This document shows, one piece after another, positions 36,707 to 48,044 of a stretch of DNA of 64,000 nucleotides. This DNA is from Populus alba. Its lineage: Eukaryota > Streptophyta > Magnoliopsida > Malpighiales > Salicaceae. A model generated the notes under the pieces. That model was not told the DNA's origin, ran no database searches, and worked only from the letters and a program-made list of their open reading frames with translations. Numbering within the stretch: the first letter of the stretch is position 1; each line of letters begins with the position of its first letter. The stretch is taken from the NCBI RefSeq assembly GCF_005239225.2, contig NC_133292.1, positions 8,280,985 to 8,344,984 on the forward strand. The letters are read 5' to 3'. A program made the position numbers and the translations under genes.

Positions 36707-39196
36707 CTATGACCATTTGGTTAAACGCTCTAATAACCTGCACTCTTCCTCCCTGGAAATGTGTGGATCAAGCTCATGAAGGCTGCTTATGAACTTGATT
36801 GCATCGTCCCTGCGATTAAGTTTACAGTATCCATCAATGACCGAGTTGTATGTATTCTGGTTCGGTTTACATCCATGCTTGATCATGTAGCAAACAACAT
36901 CAATAGCCTCCTCAAACATTGAATCAGCTGCATAACTTGCAACAAAAGTATTATATGTGATTACATCTGGAATAAGCCCAGATTCTCTCATTTCTGAGAA
37001 TATACGTGAAGCCTCTTTCATCCGCCCATTTCGACAATACGCAAAAATAACGGTGTTGTATGAAATTATATCTGGTTCTATTCCCTTTGCAAGGATTTCT
37101 TTTAAAACTTCTTCTGACCTCTCAAAGTTCTCTGATTGGCTGTGCATATACATCAAACTATTGTAAGTTGCCAAGCTAGGAGTGAACCCACTCTCTTTCA
37201 TGAAGTTCAAGATCTCATTTGTTTTGGTAACCATCTGCCTCCTGCCGTAAATAGCAATCATGGCATTCAGAGTACTCAAGTCAGGTGAAAAGCCTTTTCT
37301 CTTCAACTCCAGGAATGCACGCTCAGCTTCTAATAGGAGGTCACATTTACTATTAACTAAAACAAGGGTCTTCAAGAGCACAGCATGAGGTTCAATTACA
37401 CCAGAGCATATCTCCTCCGCAAGAGCAAGCATCCGTCCAATCTCCTTGCCATTGGCATAAGCATGAAGCAAAGAACAGTGTGTCAGTTCATTGGGCTTGC
37501 ACATGCCATCTTGCATTTCAGCAAGTATTTTCTCTGACTGTTCCCATAGCCCTCCTCGAGCTAATGCTGCCAAAACAGCATTATAGGTGGAAAGATCAGG
37601 TGTAATCCCAGCTTCCAGCATTCTCTTGTACATAGCCATGGCTTGGTCAAATGAACCACACCGACTGTACGCGCTGATTAGGGTGTTGTAGGTATCCCTC
37701 TCTGGTACAAAGCCAACCCTCTTCATCTCCTTGAAAACTCCAGACATTTCTGAGTCCATCCCATTTTGCCCAAACACTGCTAGAAGGGTATTCCAAGTAA
37801 CAATATCTGGTACACAGCAGCAAATTTTGATCTCCTCAAAAACCTTCATCATTTCTGCAAACTTTCCCCTGTTACCATGCATCTTAATCAAGGCATTGAA
37901 AGTACAAATATTAGGTTTGCAACCTGCAGTTCTCATTTCCTCAAAAACCCTCAATGCAGACTCATCCTTACCAGTCCTCACAAATCCTGACAACATTGCA
38001 GTGTAAGTAAAAACATCCAGTTTAATCCCTCTTTCAACTATCTGGTTTTTAAGCTCCATTGCTTCTTCCAACAGACCATCCCTTGCATAAGCAGATATCA
38101 ACGAATTATATGTCACAATGCTTGGTGAACATCCATTGACCTCCATTTCTCTTAATACCTCAATCGCCTCCTTAATCCTCCTAGACTTCCCATAAACATC
38201 CAATAAAGTATTATAAGTGACCTTATCAGGCACAAACCCCATCGATTTCATATCCTCAAAAACCGCAGCAGCTTCTTCATACAAAGATCCTCGTCTACAA
38301 CAAGTTATCAGCGTATTATATGTATACTCATCCGGCAAAATCCCAGCATTCTTCATTCCCTCAAACAGACCTATAATCTTGTTCCAAGGCATACCCATTT
38401 TTCCATACACATTCAGAATCACATTATAAGTAATCAAAGTTGGTTTGCACCCTTCTTCCTCCATCTTCTTAAAAACCATCACAGCTTCCCTATACCTCCC
38501 ATTACTAACACAAGCAGTTATTAAAGATGTATACGCATAAACATCAGGTTCAAACCCATCTTTATGCAAATTATTCAACAAAGATGCTGCCACCGAAACT
38601 TTTCCTTCTTTACCAAGCATATTAATAATCACAGCCACAGCTGAATTACTCAAGACAGATTCACAATCATTCCTATTCTTAAACCACTCAAACACACTCA
38701 TAGCCAGGTCGCTTTTTTTATAAAACCCTAAACCCTTAATAATACCCAAAACATCATTACTTAACCTCTCCTTACCACCACTACTTAAACTCAACTCTTC
38801 TTTGTAGTAATCAAATAAAAGACTCAAAATTTTATCTAATTCACTGGTTTCGAAAGAAGGGTCATTTAAAGAATCTAGAACTCGCTGACCTTGAAGGGAG
38901 AGACGACGGTGGGTCCAGGGTTTACCACGGTTAGGGTCACGGGCCTTGCCAATTCGGGTTCGGTTTCTTGGGATAGGAAATGGATCAGGTTGGGTTTGCG
39001 GGTTGGTGGGTTTGGAAAGATTGGGGCTTTGCTTGAAAAGGAAGTCGTGCATAGGTGGAGTGCCATGTTGTGGCGGTGGTGAAGTGGGTGTTGTTAGTTT
39101 TAGCTGTTGTTGGTGGAGGTGAGATTGGAGAGGCAGTAAGAGTTTTGTTGGGGGTGGGTTTGTGAGGAGAAGAGGGAGAGCTAGTTTCTCTGTCAT
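36707..39196 (-). CDS. P-class pentatricopeptide repeat protein, At5g02860-like
   Basis: A single exon of 829 residues, as usual for plant PPR genes. The protein starts MTEKLALPLLL and the first 60-70 residues are rich in Pro/Ser/Thr/Gln with few acids, consistent with an organelle transit peptide. The segment RNRTRIGKARDPNRGKPW and the whole repeat array resemble Arabidopsis At5g02860 closely in order (for example KMEEEGCKPTLITYN, GILPDEYTYNTLITCC and AVFGQNGMDSEMSGVFKEM). The roughly 35-residue repeats run to near the C-terminus, about eighteen by eye, with no E or DYW editing domain. P-class PPRs bind organellar RNA in a sequence-specific way and affect its stability, splicing or translation; the RNA target is unknown. 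The frame is uninterrupted. Confidence 0.97.
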   Translation of the reverse strand: MTEKLALPLLLTNPPPTKLLLPLQSHLHQQQLKLTTPTSPPPQHGTPPMHDFLFKQSPNLSKPTNPQTQPDPFPIPRNRTRIGKARDPNRGKPWTHRRLSLQGQRVLDSLNDPSFETSELDKILSLLFDYYKEELSLSSGGKERLSNDVLGIIKGLGFYKKSDLAMSVFEWFKNRNDCESVLSNSAVAVIINMLGKEGKVSVAASLLNNLHKDGFEPDVYAYTSLITACVSNGRYREAVMVFKKMEEEGCKPTLITYNVILNVYGKMGMPWNKIIGLFEGMKNAGILPDEYTYNTLITCCRRGSLYEEAAAVFEDMKSMGFVPDKVTYNTLLDVYGKSRRIKEAIEVLREMEVNGCSPSIVTYNSLISAYARDGLLEEAMELKNQIVERGIKLDVFTYTAMLSGFVRTGKDESALRVFEEMRTAGCKPNICTFNALIKMHGNRGKFAEMMKVFEEIKICCCVPDIVTWNTLLAVFGQNGMDSEMSGVFKEMKRVGFVPERDTYNTLISAYSRCGSFDQAMAMYKRMLEAGITPDLSTYNAVLAALARGGLWEQSEKILAEMQDGMCKPNELTHCSLLHAYANGKEIGRMLALAEEICSGVIEPHAVLLKTLVLVNSKCDLLLEAERAFLELKRKGFSPDLSTLNAMIAIYGRRQMVTKTNEILNFMKESGFTPSLATYNSLMYMHSQSENFERSEEVLKEILAKGIEPDIISYNTVIFAYCRNGRMKEASRIFSEMRESGLIPDVITYNTFVASYAADSMFEEAIDVVCYMIKHGCKPNQNTYNSVIDGYCKLNRRDDAIKFISSLHELDPHISREEECRLLERLTKWS

Positions 39197-40677
39197 TTTT
39201 AGAGTGAGAGGCTTTGGGAGGGCTTTGGGCGGGTTTAAGGATTATAAAAGTTGGTTTCTTTAGTGGTTTGGGTGTTTGGCATTAGATTGAACCTGTTTTT
39301 TAAAAAATTTTAAATTTAAAAAAAAAAAAATTGAATACGGTTTGTATTTTATCGTTTTGATGTACTGATATCAAAAATAATTTTTAAAAATAAAAAAATA
39401 TTATTTACATGTTTTTCGTATAAAAAGCTATTTAAAAAACAATTATTACCACACTCCCAAACACCTAATGATTGAGATTCTTAGAGAGTGGGGATGTTTG
39501 AGAGGGGAGGAGGGTTTCAATCCTACGTGGTGAGTGAGTAGTGGAGATTGCCATGGTAGCAGACAAGAATCTCTGGCGACCAGATAGAGCTTGCCATGTC
39601 AGCAAAAGGTGACTCTCTGCTTCGGAGGAGTGAAGAAATTGACAATGAACTAAACATCATGTTGAAATTTTTCTAGGGAGTTGAAAGAGGAATAGTTGCG
39701 GATTAAAATAAATAAATTAAAAAATATGAGTTTGTTTAAGATTGATTTGATAAACCTTTTCATGTAAAATAAATAAATAATATATTTATATAAATAAAAA
39801 TATATTATTGTAATTTAAATAAAATTAATATTTAAAATATAATTATATATAGAATCCATATAAAAAACAAAAATTATTTGAAGCTACCCTAATATCAAAC
39901 TCTCTATGGGGATTTCGAGTTTAAAAGTCTCTCCAATCTTGCGGAGTTCAAAAGCTAATGCCGTACACGTGATGATATGGAATTCGCTGATCTAATTTGT
40001 GCTTCCCGTTGCAGGAATGACCGTGCCAAGATTCCATAGAAAATTAGGAGACCAGAAGCGAGGATTGTATTTGTTTCTGCAACCAAATATTCTTCAATTA
40101 AGTTCCCTTTTCTGCTATTACTAGTGTTTGCCCTCACGCACTCCCATTTTGGGGGAGTTCTGTGCAAGAACTCGTTATGAGTCCAACTCCAGAGGCCTTT
40201 CCAGAGACGCTCAATTGCCAAAAATCATTTCAACAACTCTAGTTCGTAATTAGGGTAGGTAAGTGCAGGCAAGGGGCGGCTTAATACGACTGCTTCCATG
40301 ATCATTTGAGATAAGTTTTGCTGTTAGATCAAAACTATCTAAAATCATACCAAGAGCCTGTTTTATGCAGCATGCACCCGATATGAAAATATTGCCAGAA
40401 CCACAGCTACATACAAGATTCAATCAAAATTTGAGATTCATCAACAGAAGCATAAACTGGCAGAAAGTTATAATATCATCTTGAAAATCGTACTATTTAA
40501 GGGATCCATAAGCAAAATTCTTAACAAAGCTAGTTCTGCACGTAAGTACTGCTAATTACGACTAAAAACACAAGCTGCCGAAAGCACCAGGCATAATTTT
40601 GACTATTGTCATCAACAAAAAAGATAGCCCTGCCACGGGAAAGATGACCACGAAGACTGGATCCATTATCTTGAACT
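39197..40677. other. Intergenic region between the PPR and SWIB genes
   Basis: Contains the PPR promoter and leader, a MITE-like block (39295-39470), AT-rich sequence at 39700-39860, and the SWIB 3' flank. A minus-strand reading frame at 39955-40221 has a weak retroelement flavour (PPKWECVRANTS) but is not a convincing gene. Confidence 0.45.
39295..39470. mobile_element. AT-rich MITE-like remnant in the PPR upstream region
   Basis: The internal part reads gttttgatgtactgatatca followed by A/T-rich palindromic DNA, and the right end is ttaccacactcccaaacacc. A ggtgtttggcatt sequence at about 39268-39280 may be the degraded left end in inverted orientation. Boundaries are approximate. Confidence 0.5.
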
Positions 40678-42259
40678 TCATTTGAGGAAATGAGGACTAA
40701 TCAACCCAGCAATCTCAAGAAATCCAACCTGGTCTTTACCAGCAAATATCTTCTTCAACTTCTCGTCACAAATTATGTTCTTCTTGTTACTAGGGTCCTT
40801 AAAAAACACAGCAAGTCAAGTCAGCTCCAAATTAATGAGATAACCATAAATGCGTACACCATGGATGTTCTATGCAATGGCTCAGAAACAGCTAGAAAAA
40901 CAAACACCAGATTCATGCAAACATGACAAACTAGAGGAGCAATAATACTGCATTTCAAGAAAAGAGTTAGCACCAAATTAGTAAATACACCACGCAACAA
41001 ATAAAGGGAAGTGACCGCACCAGCAGATGGACTAGCAAATGTTCTAAAGGGTGAAGTAAAACGATAATTAAGTGAACATTGTATCCATTACTCAAACACC
41101 AATCATGCTTTTTGTTTCAACCAAATTATTCTGCTGGAAGCTAACCCTAATAGTGAAGACCGATAGCTGCTTGGAAATGACAAGCCAACAGCCAGTCTTC
41201 GTGTTGAACCTCAAGTTTGTATGCGCTGCCTCGCAATTTTCAGGTTAGTAAAATCCAGTACCTCTAACCAAGCCACATTCATATAAACATACTGCATGTG
41301 GTCGTATCAACAAAGCAGTGCATACCACATTCATGTATTACAAATTTGAAATTATTCTGAATTGTTTCTCAAACTTGAACTACCTACAAAATCATGTCTG
41401 AGCCCAAATTCTATATAAAATCATGTCTCAATAAAAATTCTAGTGATGAAATCTATCCCTAACATGAGAGGCACCTTATTCATACATCAACGAATTCACA
41501 GCAATAATGAGCAGGCCATGAAAGAATAAAAAACTACATCGAACAAACATATCCAAGTATAACACTATTCAATTACATGAGCAGCAAACAAACAATACTC
41601 AAGAACCCACAATTATCCAGCAGCCTCATAACATTATCCAAACCCACAAAAGAAACAACGCATAAAACATATTACATTTTCAGAACTAAAATACAATAAC
41701 CGCATAACCCACGCTTAAAAAAACAACAGAACTGGAACATTTCGCTGACACCAGCACAACCTTATCCACAAACATGACACGTCTCCAGCTAATCAATTAA
41801 ATAATCAACAGCATAAAAACCCATGAATAAAAACAACCACATTTTACCGTCCCAAAACAACCTTATCCAAACGTTTAACTAAAAATTAAGCACAGGAAAT
41901 GACAGGAACCCGAGATTTTAGAACAAAATGTCGACTTCTAACAAAAATTATACCTGAAGATTGTGCTCCTTAATATGGGCCCATATAAGCTTGAGAGCCT
42001 GAGTACGAGAGACCTCAGGAGCACCAACAAAGTCCGCCATTTCAGGTGAGACTCGCCTCGGCTTCATTATGCCGCGTGGAGCACGGTTTCCGGTCGATGC
42101 CGTGGCGCAGGTAACTACAGTACTACGCACCATGCGCGGGTTCGCGGGAGGCGCAGCCAGAAACCTGAGAGGAGAAGTGGATGTAAGAGAAGGAAACTTG
42201 AGAAGCGGCACCGTTTCGGTGGACAGGAAAGTAGAGAAAATCCCTGAAGAAATTGCCAT
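40678..42259 (-). CDS. SWIB/MDM2-domain protein, plastid- or mitochondrion-targeted
   Basis: Two exons (41954-42259 and 40678-40797) are separated by a 1156-base intron and total 426 bases, 141 residues. The first roughly 55 residues (MAISSGIFSTFLSTET...) are Ser/Thr-rich, Arg/Lys-positive and lack acids apart from one Glu, as in a chloroplast or mitochondrial transit peptide. Residues 67-140 form a compact SWIB domain: RRVSPEMADFVG, SRTQALKLIWAHIKEHNLQD, then KKIFAGKDQVGFLEI and PHFLK. Plant stand-alone SWIB proteins of this size occur in organelles, where at least one is associated with plastid nucleoids; others act in the nucleus. The intron splits the domain after NLQ. The acceptor is AAG preceded by a T-run. 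Confidence 0.93.
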
Positions 42260-45200
42260 TTGAAAAAAGAAAAAAAATCGAGAATTTTGTGTTTCTGAGA
42301 GAGGGGGAGGGTTTTGAATTAGCTTGATTTTTTTTTTTTCCTCTTAAATTTTGGTGTTTTGAGAGAATGCGAAGAGAGATAAGGGTTTTTTGGGTTTTGT
42401 GTGAGTGAGAAACACAGAATTTGTCTGATCCCGCCTTAATCCTGGCGTACTATTCTCTAACTTTTTCACGATTTTTTAAATACTTGAATGCCCCTGCCTG
42501 GGTCAAGTAGTATAAAAAAAACAGATCGTTCCATTTTTGTTGGGTCCAGAGTGTCCCGGTGTGGTGATATGACAGAGACAGACATCCACCAGAAATTTGG
42601 GCAGTTTGAGGATGGGGATGGAGGAGTTGGGTTGGGCTAAGGAGATATAGAAAAGGCCAATATATGCAATGGTAGACCTGGGAATAAGTAGTGGATCTGG
42701 GTTTCGGAATTAGGTTTTAGCTTTCATTTCATTCTCTGACATGGGCTTTAGGTGACGGAGGTGTGGCTGAGGGTTTTGGCGAAGGTAAGATGTGCCACCT
42801 GCAAAGTCCATGATGCAAATGTTCTAACATCTCACGAAAAGAGACAGAGACAGCAACGATGATGGAGTCTCGCGGTCAAATTAACTACTTACATATTGAC
42901 ATGCACAGAGACACCGTGTAAAATTACCCAATATTCTATTGTATTTCTTTTCTTTTCCATATAATGGTACTAGTGAAATTTCATTACGTAATAATTATTC
43001 GTTAACCCGACTTAGACATGAAGGGAATAAAGCACATAAAATTAAAAGTATTGAATTATTGTTTGGACAGCATTGTCTGATAAAAAGAGTAGAATCTCTT
43101 TTTCCCGTAATAATTGTCTTGAGAAGTCAACTTGTGTGGCTTTTTTTTATTTTGTCCGAGAATATAATTTATCTTTCCCCAGGGACAAGCTCAGCTAGCT
43201 ATCTTGAACTGTTCACAACATCCATCCAAGACCTTCTGCATGCCTGCTAACCAGCTCTCAAGAATTGATCAAATTAAGCCAATTGACGAGAAAGGCTCGT
43301 TGACGCCGTCGTCTGGGATGTATCACGTCGCATTTTAGCCAAATTGATCACAATAAAAACACATGGCGCCAATTAACTTTCTAGCACAAATACAACAGCT
43401 AAAAAAAGGGTATTTCTCTCTAATAAATGTATGGTTTTCTTCTCTTCTCTTCTCGTAAAAGGGAAAGGCCTGTCCACGACGAAAGTGGAATGTACTGTTA
43501 AAACTTTGATATAGTGATGAAGCCAAACCAAAATGCAGTCCCTCCATGAATGATTAGTGCTGTTATGGTCTGACTGTTTGCCCTAGTAAAACCTTTCCCG
43601 GCTTGTAGTTGAAACCACGTTATCATAAAGTCAGCCTAGGATTAATTAAGAGGTAGGAAGGAGGTCAATTTAACCTCAAGGAAAAGAAACTAAAGGGCCA
43701 ACAAGAGGAGGATAGCAAGTTACAATCATTCACATTGCAGGAAATGATCGCTAAACTAACTTGGCCCCCCCACAGTCCACGTTCCCTTTTACTTTACTCT
43801 CGTTTACATGGACTTTGGACCTACCTTTCGTATGATTTGTCCTCGTGAACCGTACCTATTATATATAGTAATGTTTTCAATTCGATCGGGCCAAGAAAAT
43901 CAAGATTCCAGAGGGTAATCTTGTTTGATAATTGTCGTGTAAAATGCGAGGGGAAACGTGTATGTTAACAACTGAAAGGTACTCTAAAAAAAATGGGGCT
44001 GTTGTTGGGGATTGAATAATGGAGGGAGTTGAGAAGGCAAATCCTTGACAGGCGTTGTAATGGCACTGTGATACATGTGGACAATGCTAAGATCATAAAG
44101 GATTGAAGAAGAAGCCATTAATTGTCACATTGTTTAACATAGATTGGAAGGGCTAGGTACTGGCTATAAATCAATTTCAGTTTCTATTGAATGCCCAGTC
44201 AGTCGATGCTTTTTTTGCGTTGAGAATAATCAACCACCTAAATTACTGCTTCTTCACTGCATAAGTGGAAGAATTTTCTCTCTTTTTTGCGTGGGATATC
44301 TTTTTTTCTCTTTATATTTCTTTTTGGTTTTTGTCTAAGTGATGTCTCTTGATTGATTTTCACGTATGGATCAATTATGTCAAGATTTAAAGATTCGTGA
44401 AAACTTTACTCCTCGCAATCTCAGTAATCTTACCTGATTTTGGACTTTTAAAACCTGGAAAACAGTGTAATTATTAATCGTTTGACCAGTTTCTCGATGC
44501 CAAATATGCAAATACAATGAAATTCATGTTATATATAATTACTTTTCATCTCTTAAGTCTTAACAATTCATGTCCAGAAGATATATATCAATGAAAAATC
44601 ATGTCAACCTACTTAAGATTTTGTTTTTCTATAATAGAAGAAATTCCGTTATTGACGATGTCCTGAAAAATCCAAGTAATTTAAAAAAAAAATATCATAT
44701 ATTAAATAATTATTTAATCTCTTAGTTATAATAATTTGATCTATTCTCCCTGGTAAATGTGGTTGGTGGTTGTACTTGGTGATTGGTAGGTCAATGTGGT
44801 TGATACCTCTAAAAAACAAATTTGTAGATTTGAAAACTCTCAAATACTCAAGTATTTTAAAAAAAATATATACAATAATATTTTAAAGAGATAAACTTTA
44901 AAAACATATATGCTAAAAATATTAAGAATAAAAGATTGTGAACCATTACTTGTTTAGTTTAGAGGGTATTTATAACCCCTAAACCTTGTTATTTTGCTTA
45001 AATGGAAGAATGAGAGAGTCATCATTCCACCCTTATAAATCAAATTTATATTATAAGTTGTGTTTTACTCGTTCTATGTAGCTAAAAAGATTGAGACATA
45101 GTGGGTCATGAGAGATTTTAATACACCAAATGGTATTGGTGAACTGTATACTTGTTTAATTAAGTCTATTTTTTAAGAAATAATTCATCTAATACTTACG

Positions 45201-48044
45201 TAAAATATGTGAAGGCATGGCGTTAGATTCAAGTATTATGTTTGAATTCATAGATATAATGGATCCGGCCACGTTTTAGGCCAAGACGAACAATGAGTGT
45301 CTAACCATGTCTGAGATGAAATGGCAAAAAGTCTTGGACTCGACACCCACGAGAGATGGGTGTCAGGCCCACCTTGTTGACCTGGAAGAGCGTCAAGCCA
45401 TGCTGCTAGGCCTGGCGTACTGTCAGGCACAACACACTTGTTGTAGGGGTATTTGGGGTCGGTGTGTACCAACCCAATATGTATGTTAATTTGAGAAAAA
45501 TATATTTGTGTATCTTTTTTTATCTGAAGTTTATATATATATATATATAATCTTACCGATAAAATCCAAATCCATCAGCTAGGTAATTGATATTGTTTTC
45601 AAAATAAAAGTCAGTAAGACACAATTTCAAGCAAAAAATCCTAATCGGATCGCCAGGCCTGTGCATATAATTAAGATTTTTTATTATTATTATTTTTGAA
45701 GTAGGACAATGCATGTCCATGCTTTACCGTGGCATTCTCCGACTCCGACCATCAATCTCCAAACAAAAAAGAAACATACAACGAAAAGGACTATCAGCCT
45801 ATAATTAAACGCTTGTTGCGAAAGATAACTACAAACCTACAGGCTGGACCTTGGCGATGGAGATGGTGATGGTGACGGTGACAGGTCAATAAAAACAGAA
45901 CCCTTGATTAAGCTATTAGTAATCATAATACTGCAGAGGAGTTTCTTGGGATCTTATGAAAACGAACATCTTCTTTTATCTTTATACCAAAAAAAGAAGA
46001 AAAAAAAGAAAGAAAATCTAACGGAGGATTGGATCATAAGCAAAGGTCATCCATCTACCGTTTCCTTTCCAAATTCTAACCAGTCTGGATGAGACACGTG
46101 AACCCAGTTTAATGATCCCTCACACTCAACAAGCTTAGGAGTCAGGACCCCCCCCAAAAAAAAAAAAAAAAAAAAAAACCAGAACTGGTTACAGGCTAGC
46201 GGCAACACATGTAGCTGGAACTCGTTGGAAATTTTACTCGTTATCATCGTTTTTTTCTGCATAATTTTCATGTCTCCAGGCCTAATTTTGTGTTTATTAT
46301 TCAAACTCAACGACGAACTGGCAAGGATTATTTAGCCTCCAGGCTCCCTAAAGAGCGCCTGTCACGGCGAGACAGCTAGCACAGCAAGGGCCACCACACA
46401 ATGGCGGTGCTCCAACACCCCAACTAAAATTTGGCAGATTACAGCCAAAACTTAAGCGTAAAATATACATCTGCCAGTGCCAATCCGATGGCAATGCTAT
46501 GATTAAGGGCCAGCTCATTTGAGGGCAGGGCCCACTAACCATAATCCTCCTGTTGCTTCTTCGGTAAAAATGATCGCTCATTATTCTTGACTAGTAGAAT
46601 ACTTCTCATTTTCACAGTTGTCGAGCTGGATTTTAAGATTAATTCAAGAAATGCGAGTCAATTCATGTATCAACCAACTAGTTAGTGAATTAATAATATG
46701 ATATACTTAAAACAAGTATAATTAAAATATTTAAAATATAAATCAAGCTTAAAATCTTTAACATTTATATGACAATATATATATATCATAATTAAAAAAA
46801 AAAATGCAAGTTCTTTCACTCATGCATAATAAAATTTGATTGTATGAACAAGACTAGGAATTATCGATGTGCCTGATTTTGTGTGGAACTTTATTGTTGA
46901 AAAAAGCTGGAGGGACTTCGCAGTGGGAGCTGGATCTACTTATATGCTATTCATATCATCGCTTAGATTTCTTACAAACGAGTATGGATGAACTGTATTC
47001 AATTAACCTGAACTCACTGAGTCATCCAACGTTTTCATGTAGTTGAGTCTTGAAGAAATCACCATGCAATTCCAGTTGATCTTGTTGAAAATGAATTTAT
47101 ATATTTTGGGAGAATAAAGAATATCTGCCGAGTTGATTTTGTAAAATTGATTTGTTTAGTGATAATTTCATCCATATATGGATTAATTTTATTTTACTTC
47201 CTTAACTCTGTTTCTTATTTAAAATTAACTGAATCAAATGTTATTTTTTTAGATTTTTAGATCAGTTTAATTATAATTTTTTTTGGTTTTGATTTTAGAT
47301 TTTAAAAACCAAATTGAAAAAAAAAACTCATTACAAACTAAAGATTCGTTAGATTAAAATCTAGGAAAAATAATCTAGGAAAAAGTTTCATGAATTAAAG
47401 TAGATATATTCGATCTCTTAAAATATAAAAGTAGACTGAACCAATTAGTATGATTTTTTTATTTAGTTTATTTTCATTTAAAATTGAAAAAAGACTTATT
47501 TTATTGAGTTTTTTTAATTTAATCTGAACTATTGAAACCGATATTGAGGTCTACTTTGGCAAGTGGTTGACAAATGCATGGCCATTTCTAAGGACAAAAT
47601 AAAATCATTCCAACAGAATCATTAATAATCATGATTTTTTTAATCATGTTAATGTCCGACTCTACCATTTTCACTCCGCCCACAGAGAGGAGAGGACAAC
47701 CCCCTAAGCTAACCCATATTCATCATTAATACACAACTAAAAGAGTGACTAACAATTCTTCTCTCTTTTTTTTTTATAGAAAAAAAGGCTGGCTGGCTGC
47801 TACTGACGTGTCACCCAGATCTCATATCCAAATCACATGCTCTGCTGGTCCCACATCAAACAACATAATCGACGCCTCAGATCTGTTTGGTAGCTCATTG
47901 GCCCCACCAATAGCTCTCGAACTTCCGAACCTTCTTCCTTCCACTCTATTTATAATCCTCCCTTCCTTTCTCTATTTCCTCACTGGTCAGGACTGCACGC
48001 AAAGAGCAGAGAGAGAGAGAGAGAGAGTATCAAAACTAGACAAA
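42260..48044. other. Gene-poor 5.8-kb interval
   Basis: I see no supported gene. The SWIB promoter is at the left end. The interval includes low-complexity A/T DNA (44640-44900, 46660-46800), a relatively GC-rich patch of unknown nature (45260-45480), a C9A23 run at 46150-46180, and AT-rich repeats (47150-47540). The AGP promoter, with a tatttata sequence at 47947-47954, ends the interval. Confidence 0.5.
47947..47954 (+). promoter_or_regulatory. Probable TATA box of the AGP gene
   Basis: A tatttata sequence lies about 98 bases upstream of the AGP start codon, with a (GA)n-rich leader (48007-48028) between them. Confidence 0.5.

Noticed and set aside
39955..40221. 88-codon minus-strand frame with PPKWECVRANTS
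   Set aside because: It faintly recalls retroelement RNase H leaders, but no catalytic residues or longer homology are visible.
46348..46581. 77-codon minus-strand frame with Cys/Pro-rich end
   Set aside because: No domain, no splice context, and surrounded by repeat-like DNA.
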